From: Maribacter orientalis
GTDB taxonomy: Bacteria; Bacteroidota; Bacteroidia; Flavobacteriales; Flavobacteriaceae
Direction of reading: 5' to 3'
Length of the DNA stretch: 64,000 nt
Assembly (NCBI RefSeq): GCF_900109345.1
Contig: NZ_FNZN01000002.1
Location: 62,001 to 126,000 of the forward strand
Shown piece by piece: positions 7,680 through 17,350 of the stretch (the stretch's first letter is position 1; every line of letters starts with the position of its first letter). Made by a program: the position numbers and the translations under genes. Below the pieces are notes generated by a model. It saw nothing but the letters and a program-made list of their open reading frames with translations. It did not search any database and was not told where the DNA came from.

Positions 7680-10600
7680 TTAAAATTTCCGGTTAGGAGT
7701 GTAAGGAGCCCCTATTTCCTCTAAATTTGACTCAAATACTTCAAAATTCATGAGATAATTTCGCATTTCTGATTGAAATTTATCAAAATCATTTGTAGCA
7801 ATATCAATATTCGTTTTTTGAGTTTCCGTAGGCGATTGGGTGGTCTCCCAATGTGAATAGCTTACTTGACCCACTCTAGACCGAATAGAAGGTATAGTTG
7901 CCTCATCTTTTGATTGCTTAACACTATCTCCATTCAATTTTGTCATTAGCTCACTTAATTCTAAACTCAACTTTTCTAATTCTTCAAATAAACTTGCAGT
8001 TGCTTTTGGTGTATTTACCAATGCAGCTTTCATGTAGCGAAGACGCTCACTAACCTCACCCAATTTTTGACCTGCATTTGATACTTGCCTAGAAAGTTCG
8101 GCAGTCTTTTTTTGGAAGGAAGAAATTGACTTATAATCTGTTTCTGTTTTTTTAACTGGTTTTACAAGGAAGTTTTCTGAAGCTCCTTGCGCTTTTAAAT
8201 CCCCATTAAATAAAACATATAGTTGCACACTATACCGGCCAGGCATGGCCAATGGACCTTGAGCTTCGCCCGCCCATGGTGGTCTAAAATCTGGCACTGT
8301 CAAATCAATAGGATCCGGTGGCGAAAATCGTAGATCCCAATTTACTCTATGGATTCCTTTTTCAGAACTACCTTCAATCCATCTTACTGGTTGGTTATTT
8401 TCATCACTAACTAATAGTAATACACGTGGCTCATTCTCTTTGGCCTCCTCTCCGAGTTGTTTCCATCCTGGAAAAGGGATACTTAAATTATTCTTTTTCA
8501 AGGAATTTTCATTCTCCTTGCGTGAAACTTTTAAGGTCTTAGGCACATCTGCTAAATAATACGTAAACAATGCTCCAAACGGAGGATTCTCCGTTGCAAA
8601 ACTCGTACTACCTAATGTAGGCATTCCTTTGGCCTGCATAGGCGTATTAGGAATATACCACCATGCGTCTCTCACAGAAAACAACGTATTCTTCTTTGCA
8701 TTAAGCGAAGTCGCCATTTCTCTTAAAGGAGAATAATCATCTAAAATATAAAACCCTCTTCCAAATGAGGCAGCTACTAAATCATTATCTCGTGGATGTA
8801 GTTCAAGATCACGAAAAGGAATAGTTGGCACTCCTGATTTTAGTTGAATCCAATTATCACCTTTATTGATTGAAAAATAAATCCCAAATTCTGTACCTAT
8901 AAACAGTAAGTTGGCATTGATAGGGTCTTGTTTGATAACCCAAACAATTGTTTCGTTTGGAAGATCTCCCACTATTGATTTCCATGACCTACCTCTATCT
9001 GAACTCATGAAAAGATATGGTTTGAAATCACCAAACTTATGCGCATCTGCACTAATAAAAACAGTGCTCGCTTCATGATTTGACGGTTCTATATCATTTA
9101 TAAAAGAAAGCGCCGGTACTTTAGGAAGCGCAGCGCTTTTTCTCCAATTATCACCACCATCTTCGCTAATATTCACTAATCCATCATCAGAACCAACATA
9201 TAATAAGCCCTTAACTATTGGTGACTCAGAAATTGAGGTTAGCGTTGCATATTTTGACATGGCACTATTATCGTACAAAGCATCAACACTCCAAACTTTA
9301 CCCATCATCTCCAACTCATACCGATTGCGATTCGTAGTTAAGTCAGGGCTTAACGATTTCCAAGAATTACCTTGATCATCACTACGCCAAAGTCTTTGAG
9401 AACCATAGTAAAGCCTTTTGTTATTGTGCGGGCTAATTAATAACGGACTGTCCCAATTCCATCTTTCTGCCATTTCGCCTATACCTGGTTGGGGTTGTAT
9501 ATCCATCCCTTCTTCTGTTAAACGATCATAACGAACAAGATTACCCTCTTGAATTTCCATATAAACCGTATTAGGATCTTCAGGGTCAAAGGCATTATCA
9601 TAACCATCAGCACCCAATGGAACATACCAATCACTATTTCTAACTCCCTCAGTATTCATTGTTCTCGAAGGACCGATTAAGGAACCCAAATCTTGTGCCC
9701 CTCCAACAATATTGTAAAATGGCTCAGAATTATCTAAATCAAGTTTATAAAACTGTGCAATAGGTAAATTAGGAAAATGACGCCAAGTACTACCTTCATC
9801 GAAAGTTTCGTATAATCCGCCATCCGAACCTGCTAATAAATGTTTGCCATTTTCAGGGTCAATCCATAGTGCATGGTTATCACTATGCTTTTCTCGGCCT
9901 GTACCCAATACTTTAAAATTTTCACCTCCGTCCCGTGATACTCGAATAAAAACATCCATTTGATAAATCAAATCTGGATTGGTCGGTGAAACTTCGATCT
10001 CTTGATAATAATGAGGGCCTGTTCCACCAGAAATATATTCGTTCTGATGTTCCCAACTTTCTCCCTTATTTATAGATTTATAAAATCCTTTTTCAGAATT
10101 CTCGGCTTCAATAGTCGCATAAACAATATCAGAATTAGCAGGAGTAACCGCTAACCCAATCTTACCCATTTCGCCTTTAGGTAAACCTGTACTCTTTTTA
10201 GACCATGTTTCACCATTATCTGATGATTTATAAATTCCTGATTTAGGCCCACCAGAAAGTAGTGCCCAAACATGTCTTCTTCTTTGATATGCAGCGGCAT
10301 AAACTATATCGGGATTAGAAGGATCAAATTCAATATCGGTAACTCCTGTGTTCTCATCAATTTCTAGTACCAGATTCCACGTTTTACCACCATCAATTGT
10401 TTTATATAAACCACGATCTCCGCCTGCAGACCATAATGGACCCTCTGCGGCAACAAACACCACATCGCTATTTCTTGGGTCAACTAAAATTTTACCTATA
10501 TGCTGTGATTTAAAAAGCCCCATACGATTCCAACTTGTACCACCATCGTTACTCTTATACACACCATCTCCCCAACCGACATGCCTTCCACTCACATTTT

Positions 10601-10949
10601 CACCAGTACCTACCCAAACCACTTGTGAGTTATTAGGGTCAATAGTAACCGATCCAATAGAATATGAGGTCTGGCTATCAAAAACAGGTTTCCAAGATAT
10701 ACCATTATTATTGGTTTTCCACAAACCCCCAGAACCAACTGCTACATACCAATTACTTGGATCCTGTTCGCTTACCGCTATATCGGCAATTCTACCACCC
10801 ATTACCGCTGGCCCAATTGAGCGTATTTTTAAACCCTTAGCCGCTTCAGTTATAGTAGCAATATCTATTGTTTGAGATTTGACAGATGAGGAAACTGAAA
10901 TAATAAGAAAAATCAAGAGAAAGCCAAAAGAATGATTATTATCTGACAT
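7680..10949 (-). CDS. Exported BNR/Asp-box (VPS10-type) repeat protein
   Basis: A 1089-residue protein with a signal peptide (about 1-25, ending V-K-S-Q). The region from about 30 to 740 contains roughly ten Asp-box motifs of the form S-x-D-x-G-x-x-W (for example SNDGGTSWNR, TIDGGKTWNL, SSDNGETWSK, SEDGGDNWRK, SSDRGRSWKS), as in VPS10/sortilin-like beta-propellers. The tail (about 860-1089) has an Ig-like stretch followed by a helical, coiled-coil-like segment. The family is often annotated as glycosyl hydrolase, but I see no catalytic residues that prove activity. A paralog with the same order lies at 41986-45108. Transcribed alone, toward the MEMO-like gene. Confidence 0.87.
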   Translation of the reverse strand: MSDNNHSFGFLLIFLIISVSSSVKSQTIDIATITEAAKGLKIRSIGPAVMGGRIADIAVSEQDPSNWYVAVGSGGLWKTNNNGISWKPVFDSQTSYSIGSVTIDPNNSQVVWVGTGENVSGRHVGWGDGVYKSNDGGTSWNRMGLFKSQHIGKILVDPRNSDVVFVAAEGPLWSAGGDRGLYKTIDGGKTWNLVLEIDENTGVTDIEFDPSNPDIVYAAAYQRRRHVWALLSGGPKSGIYKSSDNGETWSKKSTGLPKGEMGKIGLAVTPANSDIVYATIEAENSEKGFYKSINKGESWEHQNEYISGGTGPHYYQEIEVSPTNPDLIYQMDVFIRVSRDGGENFKVLGTGREKHSDNHALWIDPENGKHLLAGSDGGLYETFDEGSTWRHFPNLPIAQFYKLDLDNSEPFYNIVGGAQDLGSLIGPSRTMNTEGVRNSDWYVPLGADGYDNAFDPEDPNTVYMEIQEGNLVRYDRLTEEGMDIQPQPGIGEMAERWNWDSPLLISPHNNKRLYYGSQRLWRSDDQGNSWKSLSPDLTTNRNRYELEMMGKVWSVDALYDNSAMSKYATLTSISESPIVKGLLYVGSDDGLVNISEDGGDNWRKSAALPKVPALSFINDIEPSNHEASTVFISADAHKFGDFKPYLFMSSDRGRSWKSIVGDLPNETIVWVIKQDPINANLLFIGTEFGIYFSINKGDNWIQLKSGVPTIPFRDLELHPRDNDLVAASFGRGFYILDDYSPLREMATSLNAKKNTLFSVRDAWWYIPNTPMQAKGMPTLGSTSFATENPPFGALFTYYLADVPKTLKVSRKENENSLKKNNLSIPFPGWKQLGEEAKENEPRVLLLVSDENNQPVRWIEGSSEKGIHRVNWDLRFSPPDPIDLTVPDFRPPWAGEAQGPLAMPGRYSVQLYVLFNGDLKAQGASENFLVKPVKKTETDYKSISSFQKKTAELSRQVSNAGQKLGEVSERLRYMKAALVNTPKATASLFEELEKLSLELSELMTKLNGDSVKQSKDEATIPSIRSRVGQVSYSHWETTQSPTETQKTNIDIATNDFDKFQSEMRNYLMNFEVFESNLEEIGAPYTPNRKF

Positions 10950-11238
10950 GAATTTTAATATTTAAATTATTGAAAGTACAAGGTTTGAAATCATTTAGTA
11001 AATTTCAACATCTCGAATAGTAAAAATAATTAACTACTCTGAAACAATTAAAAATATAAGCTTTTTTATAAATTTCCATTCCGCAGAAATCTATGATTTG
11101 AGCTTAAACCCAACATCTAAATTAAGAAAACGAATATTATTGCAGCTCCATTAATAAGTAACTTACAATCTATTTTGCGTTTTACCGTATTCGTACTTAC
11201 CTTGTTAGACTGACACATTTATTAAGCACCTATACCAA

Positions 11239-12717
11239 ATGATTACACTAATTGAAAGAGCCTCTTCGTTCAAGGATAGAGTTGCCATCAAAAGCGATGG
11301 TAAAAACTACACATACAATCAACTATTAGCGCAGTCAGAACATGTTTCTGCGCATCTATTGCAAGACAAAAAAGATTTAAACCTGGCTAGAATTGCTTTT
11401 TTAGTTCCTGCGAGCTTTTCTTACGCCGCAGTTCAATGGGGAATTTGGAGGGCGGGTGGTATTGCCGTTCCTCTTTGTGAAAAACATCCGTTACCCTCCA
11501 TTCAGTATGTACTGGAAGATACCGAAGCCACAACAGTAATTTATACCGAGGCTTTCGAGCAATTACTTTCGCCTCTATTCAAAAGTACTAACATCCGATT
11601 TCTCAAATATGCTACTATTACTCCCAAAATATGCGAATTACCAAAGATTACTATAGACCGTAGCGCGCTTATTCTTTATACAAGTGGTACTACTGGGTTT
11701 CCAAAAGGTGTTGTTACTACCCACGCCAATATTGAGGCACAAATTACGGCCTTAACGACTTCTTGGGAATGGAATAAAAATGACCACGTTCTAAATGTTT
11801 TACCACTTCACCACGTGCATGGCATAATAAATATGTTAAGCTGCGCCTTATGGAGCGGAGCCTGTTGCGAGTTCTTACCTAAATTTAGCCCGAAAGCCAT
11901 ATTTGATATTTTCCTGAAAGGTGAGGTGAATGTATTTATGGCCGTACCTACGATTTACTTTAAATTAATTACCTATTTCAATGAGCTTCCTCAAGAAGAA
12001 CAACAGGCTATCTCAAACTATCTTTTAAAATTTCGTCTTATGGTTTCTGGCTCGGCCGCACTGCCTGTCAGTGTTCTGAAGGAATGGAAAGAAATTAGTG
12101 GACATACTTTATTGGAACGCTATGGCATGACTGAAATGGGAATGGCCATTAGCAATCCATATAACGAAACACGTAGGCCCGGTCACATTGGTCAACCTCT
12201 ACACGGTGTCTCTATTAGGCTAGCCGATGAAAAAAATCAAATTGTTACAGCTGGTGAACCTGGAGAAATTCAAATTAAGGGACCTAATGTTTTTAAAGAG
12301 TACTGGGGAAAGCCAGAGGCTACTGAAGAAGCTTTTACTGTCGATGGTTGGTTTAAATCTGGTGATATAGCCATATTCGATGTCGATAGTTACCAAATCT
12401 TAGGTAGGAATTCAGTAGACATCATTAAATCTGGAGGCTATAAAATATCTGCATTAGAAATTGAAGAGGTACTTCGAACACATCCCCAAATTAAAGATTG
12501 TGGTGTAGTTGGCATTCCCGATTTGGAATGGGGAGAAATTATCGGGGCTAGCATCGTTATAAAGTCTGGTAAATTATTTGCTGAAGATTTAACATCGTGG
12601 ATTCAGGAAAAATTACCTGCATATAAAACACCTAAAAAGTATCTTTTCCAAGAAGATTTACCCAGAAACGTTATGGGAAAAGTAACTAAGAATGATATTA
12701 AAAAACTATTCATATAA
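11239..12717 (+). CDS. matB: Malonyl-CoA synthetase (acyl-AMP-forming)
   Basis: A 492-residue member of the ANL superfamily. It shows the P-loop ILYTSGTTGFPKGVV (about 146-160), the A5 motif RYGMTEMGM, the A7 motif GWFKSGDIA, the hinge GRNSVDIIKSGGYKIS and the C-terminal catalytic Lys481 in NVMGKVTKND. Family enzymes activate malonate or methylmalonate with ATP and CoA. The substrate call rests mainly on context: malonate transporter genes madL and madM follow 12 bp downstream in the same direction. The MatB family is usually near 500 residues. Alternative reading: another short-chain acyl-CoA synthetase. Confidence 0.85.
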   Translation: MITLIERASSFKDRVAIKSDGKNYTYNQLLAQSEHVSAHLLQDKKDLNLARIAFLVPASFSYAAVQWGIWRAGGIAVPLCEKHPLPSIQYVLEDTEATTVIYTEAFEQLLSPLFKSTNIRFLKYATITPKICELPKITIDRSALILYTSGTTGFPKGVVTTHANIEAQITALTTSWEWNKNDHVLNVLPLHHVHGIINMLSCALWSGACCEFLPKFSPKAIFDIFLKGEVNVFMAVPTIYFKLITYFNELPQEEQQAISNYLLKFRLMVSGSAALPVSVLKEWKEISGHTLLERYGMTEMGMAISNPYNETRRPGHIGQPLHGVSIRLADEKNQIVTAGEPGEIQIKGPNVFKEYWGKPEATEEAFTVDGWFKSGDIAIFDVDSYQILGRNSVDIIKSGGYKISALEIEEVLRTHPQIKDCGVVGIPDLEWGEIIGASIVIKSGKLFAEDLTSWIQEKLPAYKTPKKYLFQEDLPRNVMGKVTKNDIKKLFI

Positions 12718-12729
12718 ATAAACCAACCT

Positions 12730-13104
12730 ATGAAAATATACGGGGTAGCATTACTAGCCGCTTGTTTCTTACTAGGGAAATTTCTGGGAAATTTGCTAGG
12801 TAAACTCATCAACATCAATAACGATATTGGAGGCGTTGGCTTTGCAATGATCTTGTTAATGGCATCGAGTATTTATCTTAGAAAAAAAGGCTGGTTAATT
12901 CCTGAAACTGAAAAAGGTGTTTGGTTTTGGAGCGCCATGTACATACCCATAATTGTTGCTATGGCTGCGACACTTAACGTTAAAGCCGCAGTTTCAGGAG
13001 GTTTTGTTGCAGTTGTTGCCGGAATCGTCACCACCGTAATCTGTATGCTATTGGTTCCTTTTTTATCTAAAATAGGCCGAAACAATGAAATTCCAAAAAC
13101 ATAG
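12730..13104 (+). CDS. madL: Malonate transporter subunit MadL
   Basis: A 124-residue, very hydrophobic protein with about four membrane helices and the start M-K-I-Y-G-V-A-L-L-A-A-C-F-L-L-G, as in MadL-family proteins. MadL and MadM together form a sodium-coupled malonate uptake system first known from Malonomonas. The gene lies 12 bp after matB and 2 bp before madM, so the three form an operon. Typical full length for the family. Confidence 0.85.
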   Translation: MKIYGVALLAACFLLGKFLGNLLGKLININNDIGGVGFAMILLMASSIYLRKKGWLIPETEKGVWFWSAMYIPIIVAMAATLNVKAAVSGGFVAVVAGIVTTVICMLLVPFLSKIGRNNEIPKT

Positions 13105-13106
13105 GT

Positions 13107-13853
13107 ATGGATATCATTGAAAAGATTATTTCTAAGAACGGACTCGTATTCGCTTTTCTATTTGTAGGCATCGTGATGCTTATTTCTTTTTGGATTTCCA
13201 AAAAAATATTGAAAAATAAAATACCTGGGGTTGCCATTGCAATTCTAATAGGATTATCATTAGCATTTTTTGGCGATAAGAAGGGTATCGCAGATATCAC
13301 CATTTTTGCAGGTATGGCGATATTGGGTGGGTCTATGTTTAGAGATTTCGCCGTTGTTGCGACAGCAATGAGTGCCGATATTTCTAAAATAAAACAAGCC
13401 GGACTTGCAGGAATAATCTCGCTATTTATTGGAGTCACTGTAACCTTTTTTATTGGGGCTATAATTGCTTACTCTATGGGTTACACAGATGCGGTTAGTA
13501 TGGCAACAATTGCAGCAGGTGCTGGTACATATATTATAGGCCCTGTAACTGGTACTGCACTGGGTGCTAGTTCAGATGTCATTGCCATAAGTGTAGCTAC
13601 TGGAGTCGTAAAAACAATTTTTACCACAATAGCAACCCCATTGATCGCCAAACGAATTAAGCTAGACAATCCACATGCTGCCGTTGTGTTTGGTGGATTA
13701 ATAGGTACTACCAGTGGTGTAGTTGCAGGCTTGGCTGCTACAGATGAAAAGCTTGTTCCTTATGGAGCATTAACCGCAACATTCTATACAGGAATTGGTT
13801 GTTTATTATGTCCTTCCGTTTTTTATTTGATATTGAAATTTTTCGGTTTTTAA
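13107..13853 (+). CDS. madM: Malonate transporter subunit MadM
   Basis: A 248-residue integral membrane protein with about seven helices. Conserved small-residue segments (GAGTYIIGPVTGTALGASSDV and FGGLIGTTSGVVAGLAATDEKLVPYGALTATFYTG regions) are typical of MadM. It follows madL by 2 bp. With MatB it gives a minimal route: malonate enters the cell and becomes malonyl-CoA, available for fatty-acid synthesis or decarboxylation. The decarboxylase genes found beside mad genes in other bacteria are absent. The gene ends 30 bp from the convergent transglutaminase gene. Confidence 0.87.
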   Translation: MDIIEKIISKNGLVFAFLFVGIVMLISFWISKKILKNKIPGVAIAILIGLSLAFFGDKKGIADITIFAGMAILGGSMFRDFAVVATAMSADISKIKQAGLAGIISLFIGVTVTFFIGAIIAYSMGYTDAVSMATIAAGAGTYIIGPVTGTALGASSDVIAISVATGVVKTIFTTIATPLIAKRIKLDNPHAAVVFGGLIGTTSGVVAGLAATDEKLVPYGALTATFYTGIGCLLCPSVFYLILKFFGF

Positions 13854-13883
13854 TTTTTCTATACATCAATAATCGAAAATATT

Positions 13884-14774
13884 TTACTCGACCGCAGCAA
13901 TATCTACCGATACTTTCAACTTACTTTGGCCGCTTCCATACACCACACCTTTTAAGGGAGGCACATCATAATAATCCCTACCCCAACCAACCACAATGTG
14001 CTGATCTTTGGGTATCATGTTATTAGTGGGGTCAAAATCTACCCAGCCAAAACCTGGTATAAATATAGCAAACCATGCATGCGATGCATCTGCACCTACC
14101 AATTTTACCTTACCAGGAGGTGGCAGGGTTTCAATATAACCACTAATATATCGTGCAGGCAATCCAACAGAACGAATACAAGCAATGGCAATTTGCGCGA
14201 AATCTTGACAAACTCCCTTTTTTTCTTTCATAACTTCTTCTATGGGAGTCGAAATAGTAGAAAACTCCGAATCGAAATCGAAATCGGTATAAATTCGTTG
14301 CATTAATTCGTAAGCTGCATCAAAAATGGAACGGTTTCCTTTAAAAGACAATTCGGCATACTCACGTATATCCTTATCTGTGCGTCGTATGAATATTGAT
14401 TCAAGTATATACTGCTTTGCCTCAAGTACCTCTGGATCCATTCCCTGTAAAGCCAACAAAGCATTGTTCATCGTGATGTTTTTACATGTTGGACTTTTGA
14501 AAGATTCCTGGAATTTCGCATAGTCCCTTTTGATTTTACTTCTGGTAGTTACCTTCAGTATTTTATGTTCCGTTTGTATGGAAAAACGGGTGATGTAATT
14601 ACCAAAAAAGTCGATACGCTCAGATATTTCAGTGGGTTCTGGAGTAATCTGTATCGTATAATCTAAAAGCTCTTGTCCCTTCGATTCTCTTGGCCTAAGC
14701 GTAGCAATATTATGACAATAACTTACCGGGGCATTATATTCGTATTTGGTAATATGTGTTACATTAAATATCAT
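13884..14774 (-). CDS. Transglutaminase-like protein (third gene of the amidoligase-type operon)
   Basis: A 296-residue cytoplasmic protein (no signal peptide). Residues 1-80 are the beta-sandwich N-terminal domain usual in bacterial transglutaminase-like proteins. The papain-like core follows with catalytic triad Cys189 (KKGVCQDFA), His232 (DASHAWFA) and Asp248 (WVDFDPT). It starts 2 bp after the ATP-grasp/alpha-E gene. In this association such proteins are thought to act as peptidases or amide-bond exchangers on products of the partner ligases. The ligand is not known. The fold is certain; the reaction is inference. Confidence 0.9.
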   Translation of the reverse strand: MIFNVTHITKYEYNAPVSYCHNIATLRPRESKGQELLDYTIQITPEPTEISERIDFFGNYITRFSIQTEHKILKVTTRSKIKRDYAKFQESFKSPTCKNITMNNALLALQGMDPEVLEAKQYILESIFIRRTDKDIREYAELSFKGNRSIFDAAYELMQRIYTDFDFDSEFSTISTPIEEVMKEKKGVCQDFAQIAIACIRSVGLPARYISGYIETLPPPGKVKLVGADASHAWFAIFIPGFGWVDFDPTNNMIPKDQHIVVGWGRDYYDVPPLKGVVYGSGQSKLKVSVDIAAVE

Positions 14775-14776
14775 GC

Positions 14777-17338
14777 TTAAATAGGGAAAGACTGTGTAAA
14801 CAATTGGTTTTGCTTGTCTGTATGATTGAAATAGGTGTTTGATATAGATTGCGAAGTCTGATATAAAAGCTTAGAAAGAGCTTTCATTAAATTATCAAGT
14901 TCTTCTCTAGAAAAATCAGTTTCAGATTTTGTTTTGGCTAATTTTGATGATTCTGCTAACCTCAACTTTGAAAAGGCCTCGAATACAAATTTCTGATAAT
15001 TACTTAATTGATGGTCTTGTTTCGAATGTGGTAAACGAGATATATCTTTCTGCAATCGATTTATCATAAAAGTTAAAGAACGCGCATAGTCTAAATCTAA
15101 CACTACTAAATCAAGTACATGCTCCAACTCAATATGCGAACGATAACTATATCGATAAATATTTAAACTTTCGTGGCTTGTCAATAGATACTCTAACAAT
15201 TCATATTCTACCTGATCGTCGTATTTAATCGTTAGTAAGGCACGACATTTAGTAATGGTCAACGAACTTTGTTCTAATTGCAATCCTATAAAATAAAGCA
15301 ACAAACCTTGTTGCACCATAATACTCTCCTCAATCAGCCCCATAAAAGCAATTAAGCGGGTAATTAATTGATTCAAAACTTTTAAGATTCGATTAATAGA
15401 ATGATCCTCACTATCTACCAAAGAATTCCAAAGTTTCTGAATATTTTCAAAAACACGCCACATATCCGAAGACCAAAGATTACGAATAGAATAGTATGAA
15501 TTGCTGAACATACTTATGGTATGGGCTAAACTGCCCACTCTTTTTTTATCTAAGATAACCGATAACATTTCTTCATAAGGGTTATCCATCGCCAGTTTGC
15601 CATCCTTATCCTTCTCTATAAAACCTGGGTAGGTACCCGTCAATTGGGTAACAGCTTTGAAGAGTACTTTTAGCTTTTCAGAATCGGGTTTTTCATCCCT
15701 ATTCTGTACTATGGCCATTTGGCGCATAACCGTACGTAAAAAACGAGCGTTAACTAAAGTACGCCCAACATAACGCCCTGCCCAATACAAATTTTCTGCC
15801 GTGAGACTTGGCAAATCATTTAATCCTGATATTGCAACCGATGATTTCTGTTGCCATTGTCTAGTCTTGTCTTCTTTTGTGAAGGTCTCATCTAATATCC
15901 ATAAATCTTTACTTGTACCACCTCGCTGATTCGAAACCCTAACGGTTTCACTATCTGACGCTACCCTAACCAAACCACCGGGCATTACCGAATACTGGTC
16001 TTTTGAAGCAATACAAAATGCGCGGGCGACTACATTTCTAGGCTCTACGTTCCCATTGGTAAGATTCGGAGCGGTAGAAAAATTAATGTGCTCTTGAGCA
16101 ACAAAACGATACGGTCGTTCTAAAATTACTTTTTTAAGGGCTTCTATTTCTTTGAGAGTCATTAACTCTCCGAAATAGATACTTTCCCTATTTGTGCGAT
16201 CTATTCTTTTTACAACTAATTTCGATAAATTTTCTAATACGTAATTTTTCTCTTTTTCTTGTCCGCACCACCAAGAGGCTATTTGCGGTAATAACAACTC
16301 TTCTTTCAAGAAATATTTTGCAATCGTTGGCATAAAAGGAATTAACCCAGGATTTTCAATAACCCCACTTCCTACTGGATTGATGACCGTTACATTTTTT
16401 CTTCGCACCACATCTAATAATCCTGCGACTCCTAAATGTGAATCTTCACGTAATTCTAATGGATCTGTAAATGCATCATCGACCCTTCGTAATACTACAT
16501 CTATCTGTTTTAACCCTTGTAATGATTTCATCCAAAGAAAACCATCACGCACTACTAAATCATTGCCTTGTACTAATGGATATCCTAGAAATGAGGCCAT
16601 ATAGGCATGTTCAAAATACGTTTCATTATGTGATCCCGGAGTTAGAATTACGATATTCGGATTCTCTTTTTTACCTGGGGCCGCGCCAACAAGCATCTGA
16701 TTGAATTCTTGAAAAAAACCAGACAACCGTTTAACATGCATTTTCGCGAACATCTCAGGAAGAATTCTACTGCTTGTAGATCTATTCTCTAATGCATAAC
16801 CCATTCCTGATGGTGCTTCTGTACGATCATTAACTACCCACAAACGACCGTCGGTACCGCGACACAAATCTGCTGCATATATGGATAAAAACTTTTCTAG
16901 ATTAAGCTCCATTCCTGAGCATTGTCTTAAAAAACCACGATGCCCATAAATAACTTCATAGGGTACAATACCATCTTTAATCAGCTTTCGTTCGCCGTAA
17001 ACATCTTTTAAAACCAAATTAAGCAATTCGGCCCGTTGTTTTAAACCTGCCTCTACCCTATTCCACTCTTCTTGATGCAGAACAAAAGGAACCACATTCA
17101 AGCTCCAAGGCCTGTGCATTCCTTTTGGGTCATTGTATACGTTATAGGTAACGCCGTTCTCAGACAATAACCAATCAATATCTTTCTGGCGTGCCGTTAA
17201 TCCGTTCACCCCAAGTTTATCAAACCCCTTAAATAATTTGTCCCAATAAGGTTTTAACTCATCGTTCAATGAATACATTTCATCATTGCCCTGATGGGTT
17301 TTATAGCTATTTAACCAGCTAGTCTTCGTTGTTGGCAT
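14777..17338 (-). CDS. Circularly permuted ATP-grasp protein fused to an alpha-E domain
   Basis: An 853-residue protein from the ATG at 17336-17338; a TTG four codons upstream, directly abutting the preceding stop codon, is a possible alternative start. Residues about 60-480 match the circularly permuted ATP-grasp type 2 family (motifs DLCRGTDGRLWVVNDRTEAPSG and VINPVGSGVIENPGL). Residues about 505-830 match the mostly helical alpha-E domain, with S-M-F-S-N-S-Y-Y-S-I-R-N-L-W-S-S-D-M-W near its start. In many bacteria the two are separate neighbouring genes; here they are one polypeptide. Predicted to form amide bonds using ATP; substrate unknown. Confidence 0.9.
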   Translation of the reverse strand: MPTTKTSWLNSYKTHQGNDEMYSLNDELKPYWDKLFKGFDKLGVNGLTARQKDIDWLLSENGVTYNVYNDPKGMHRPWSLNVVPFVLHQEEWNRVEAGLKQRAELLNLVLKDVYGERKLIKDGIVPYEVIYGHRGFLRQCSGMELNLEKFLSIYAADLCRGTDGRLWVVNDRTEAPSGMGYALENRSTSSRILPEMFAKMHVKRLSGFFQEFNQMLVGAAPGKKENPNIVILTPGSHNETYFEHAYMASFLGYPLVQGNDLVVRDGFLWMKSLQGLKQIDVVLRRVDDAFTDPLELREDSHLGVAGLLDVVRRKNVTVINPVGSGVIENPGLIPFMPTIAKYFLKEELLLPQIASWWCGQEKEKNYVLENLSKLVVKRIDRTNRESIYFGELMTLKEIEALKKVILERPYRFVAQEHINFSTAPNLTNGNVEPRNVVARAFCIASKDQYSVMPGGLVRVASDSETVRVSNQRGGTSKDLWILDETFTKEDKTRQWQQKSSVAISGLNDLPSLTAENLYWAGRYVGRTLVNARFLRTVMRQMAIVQNRDEKPDSEKLKVLFKAVTQLTGTYPGFIEKDKDGKLAMDNPYEEMLSVILDKKRVGSLAHTISMFSNSYYSIRNLWSSDMWRVFENIQKLWNSLVDSEDHSINRILKVLNQLITRLIAFMGLIEESIMVQQGLLLYFIGLQLEQSSLTITKCRALLTIKYDDQVEYELLEYLLTSHESLNIYRYSYRSHIELEHVLDLVVLDLDYARSLTFMINRLQKDISRLPHSKQDHQLSNYQKFVFEAFSKLRLAESSKLAKTKSETDFSREELDNLMKALSKLLYQTSQSISNTYFNHTDKQNQLFTQSFPI

Positions 17339-17350
17339 TGCCTTTTTCAA

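Noticed and set aside
10348-10875. 175-codon plus-strand frame opposite the BNR protein
   Set aside because: Proline/serine-rich complement of repeated Asp-box coding; the minus-strand gene has a signal peptide and repeats.
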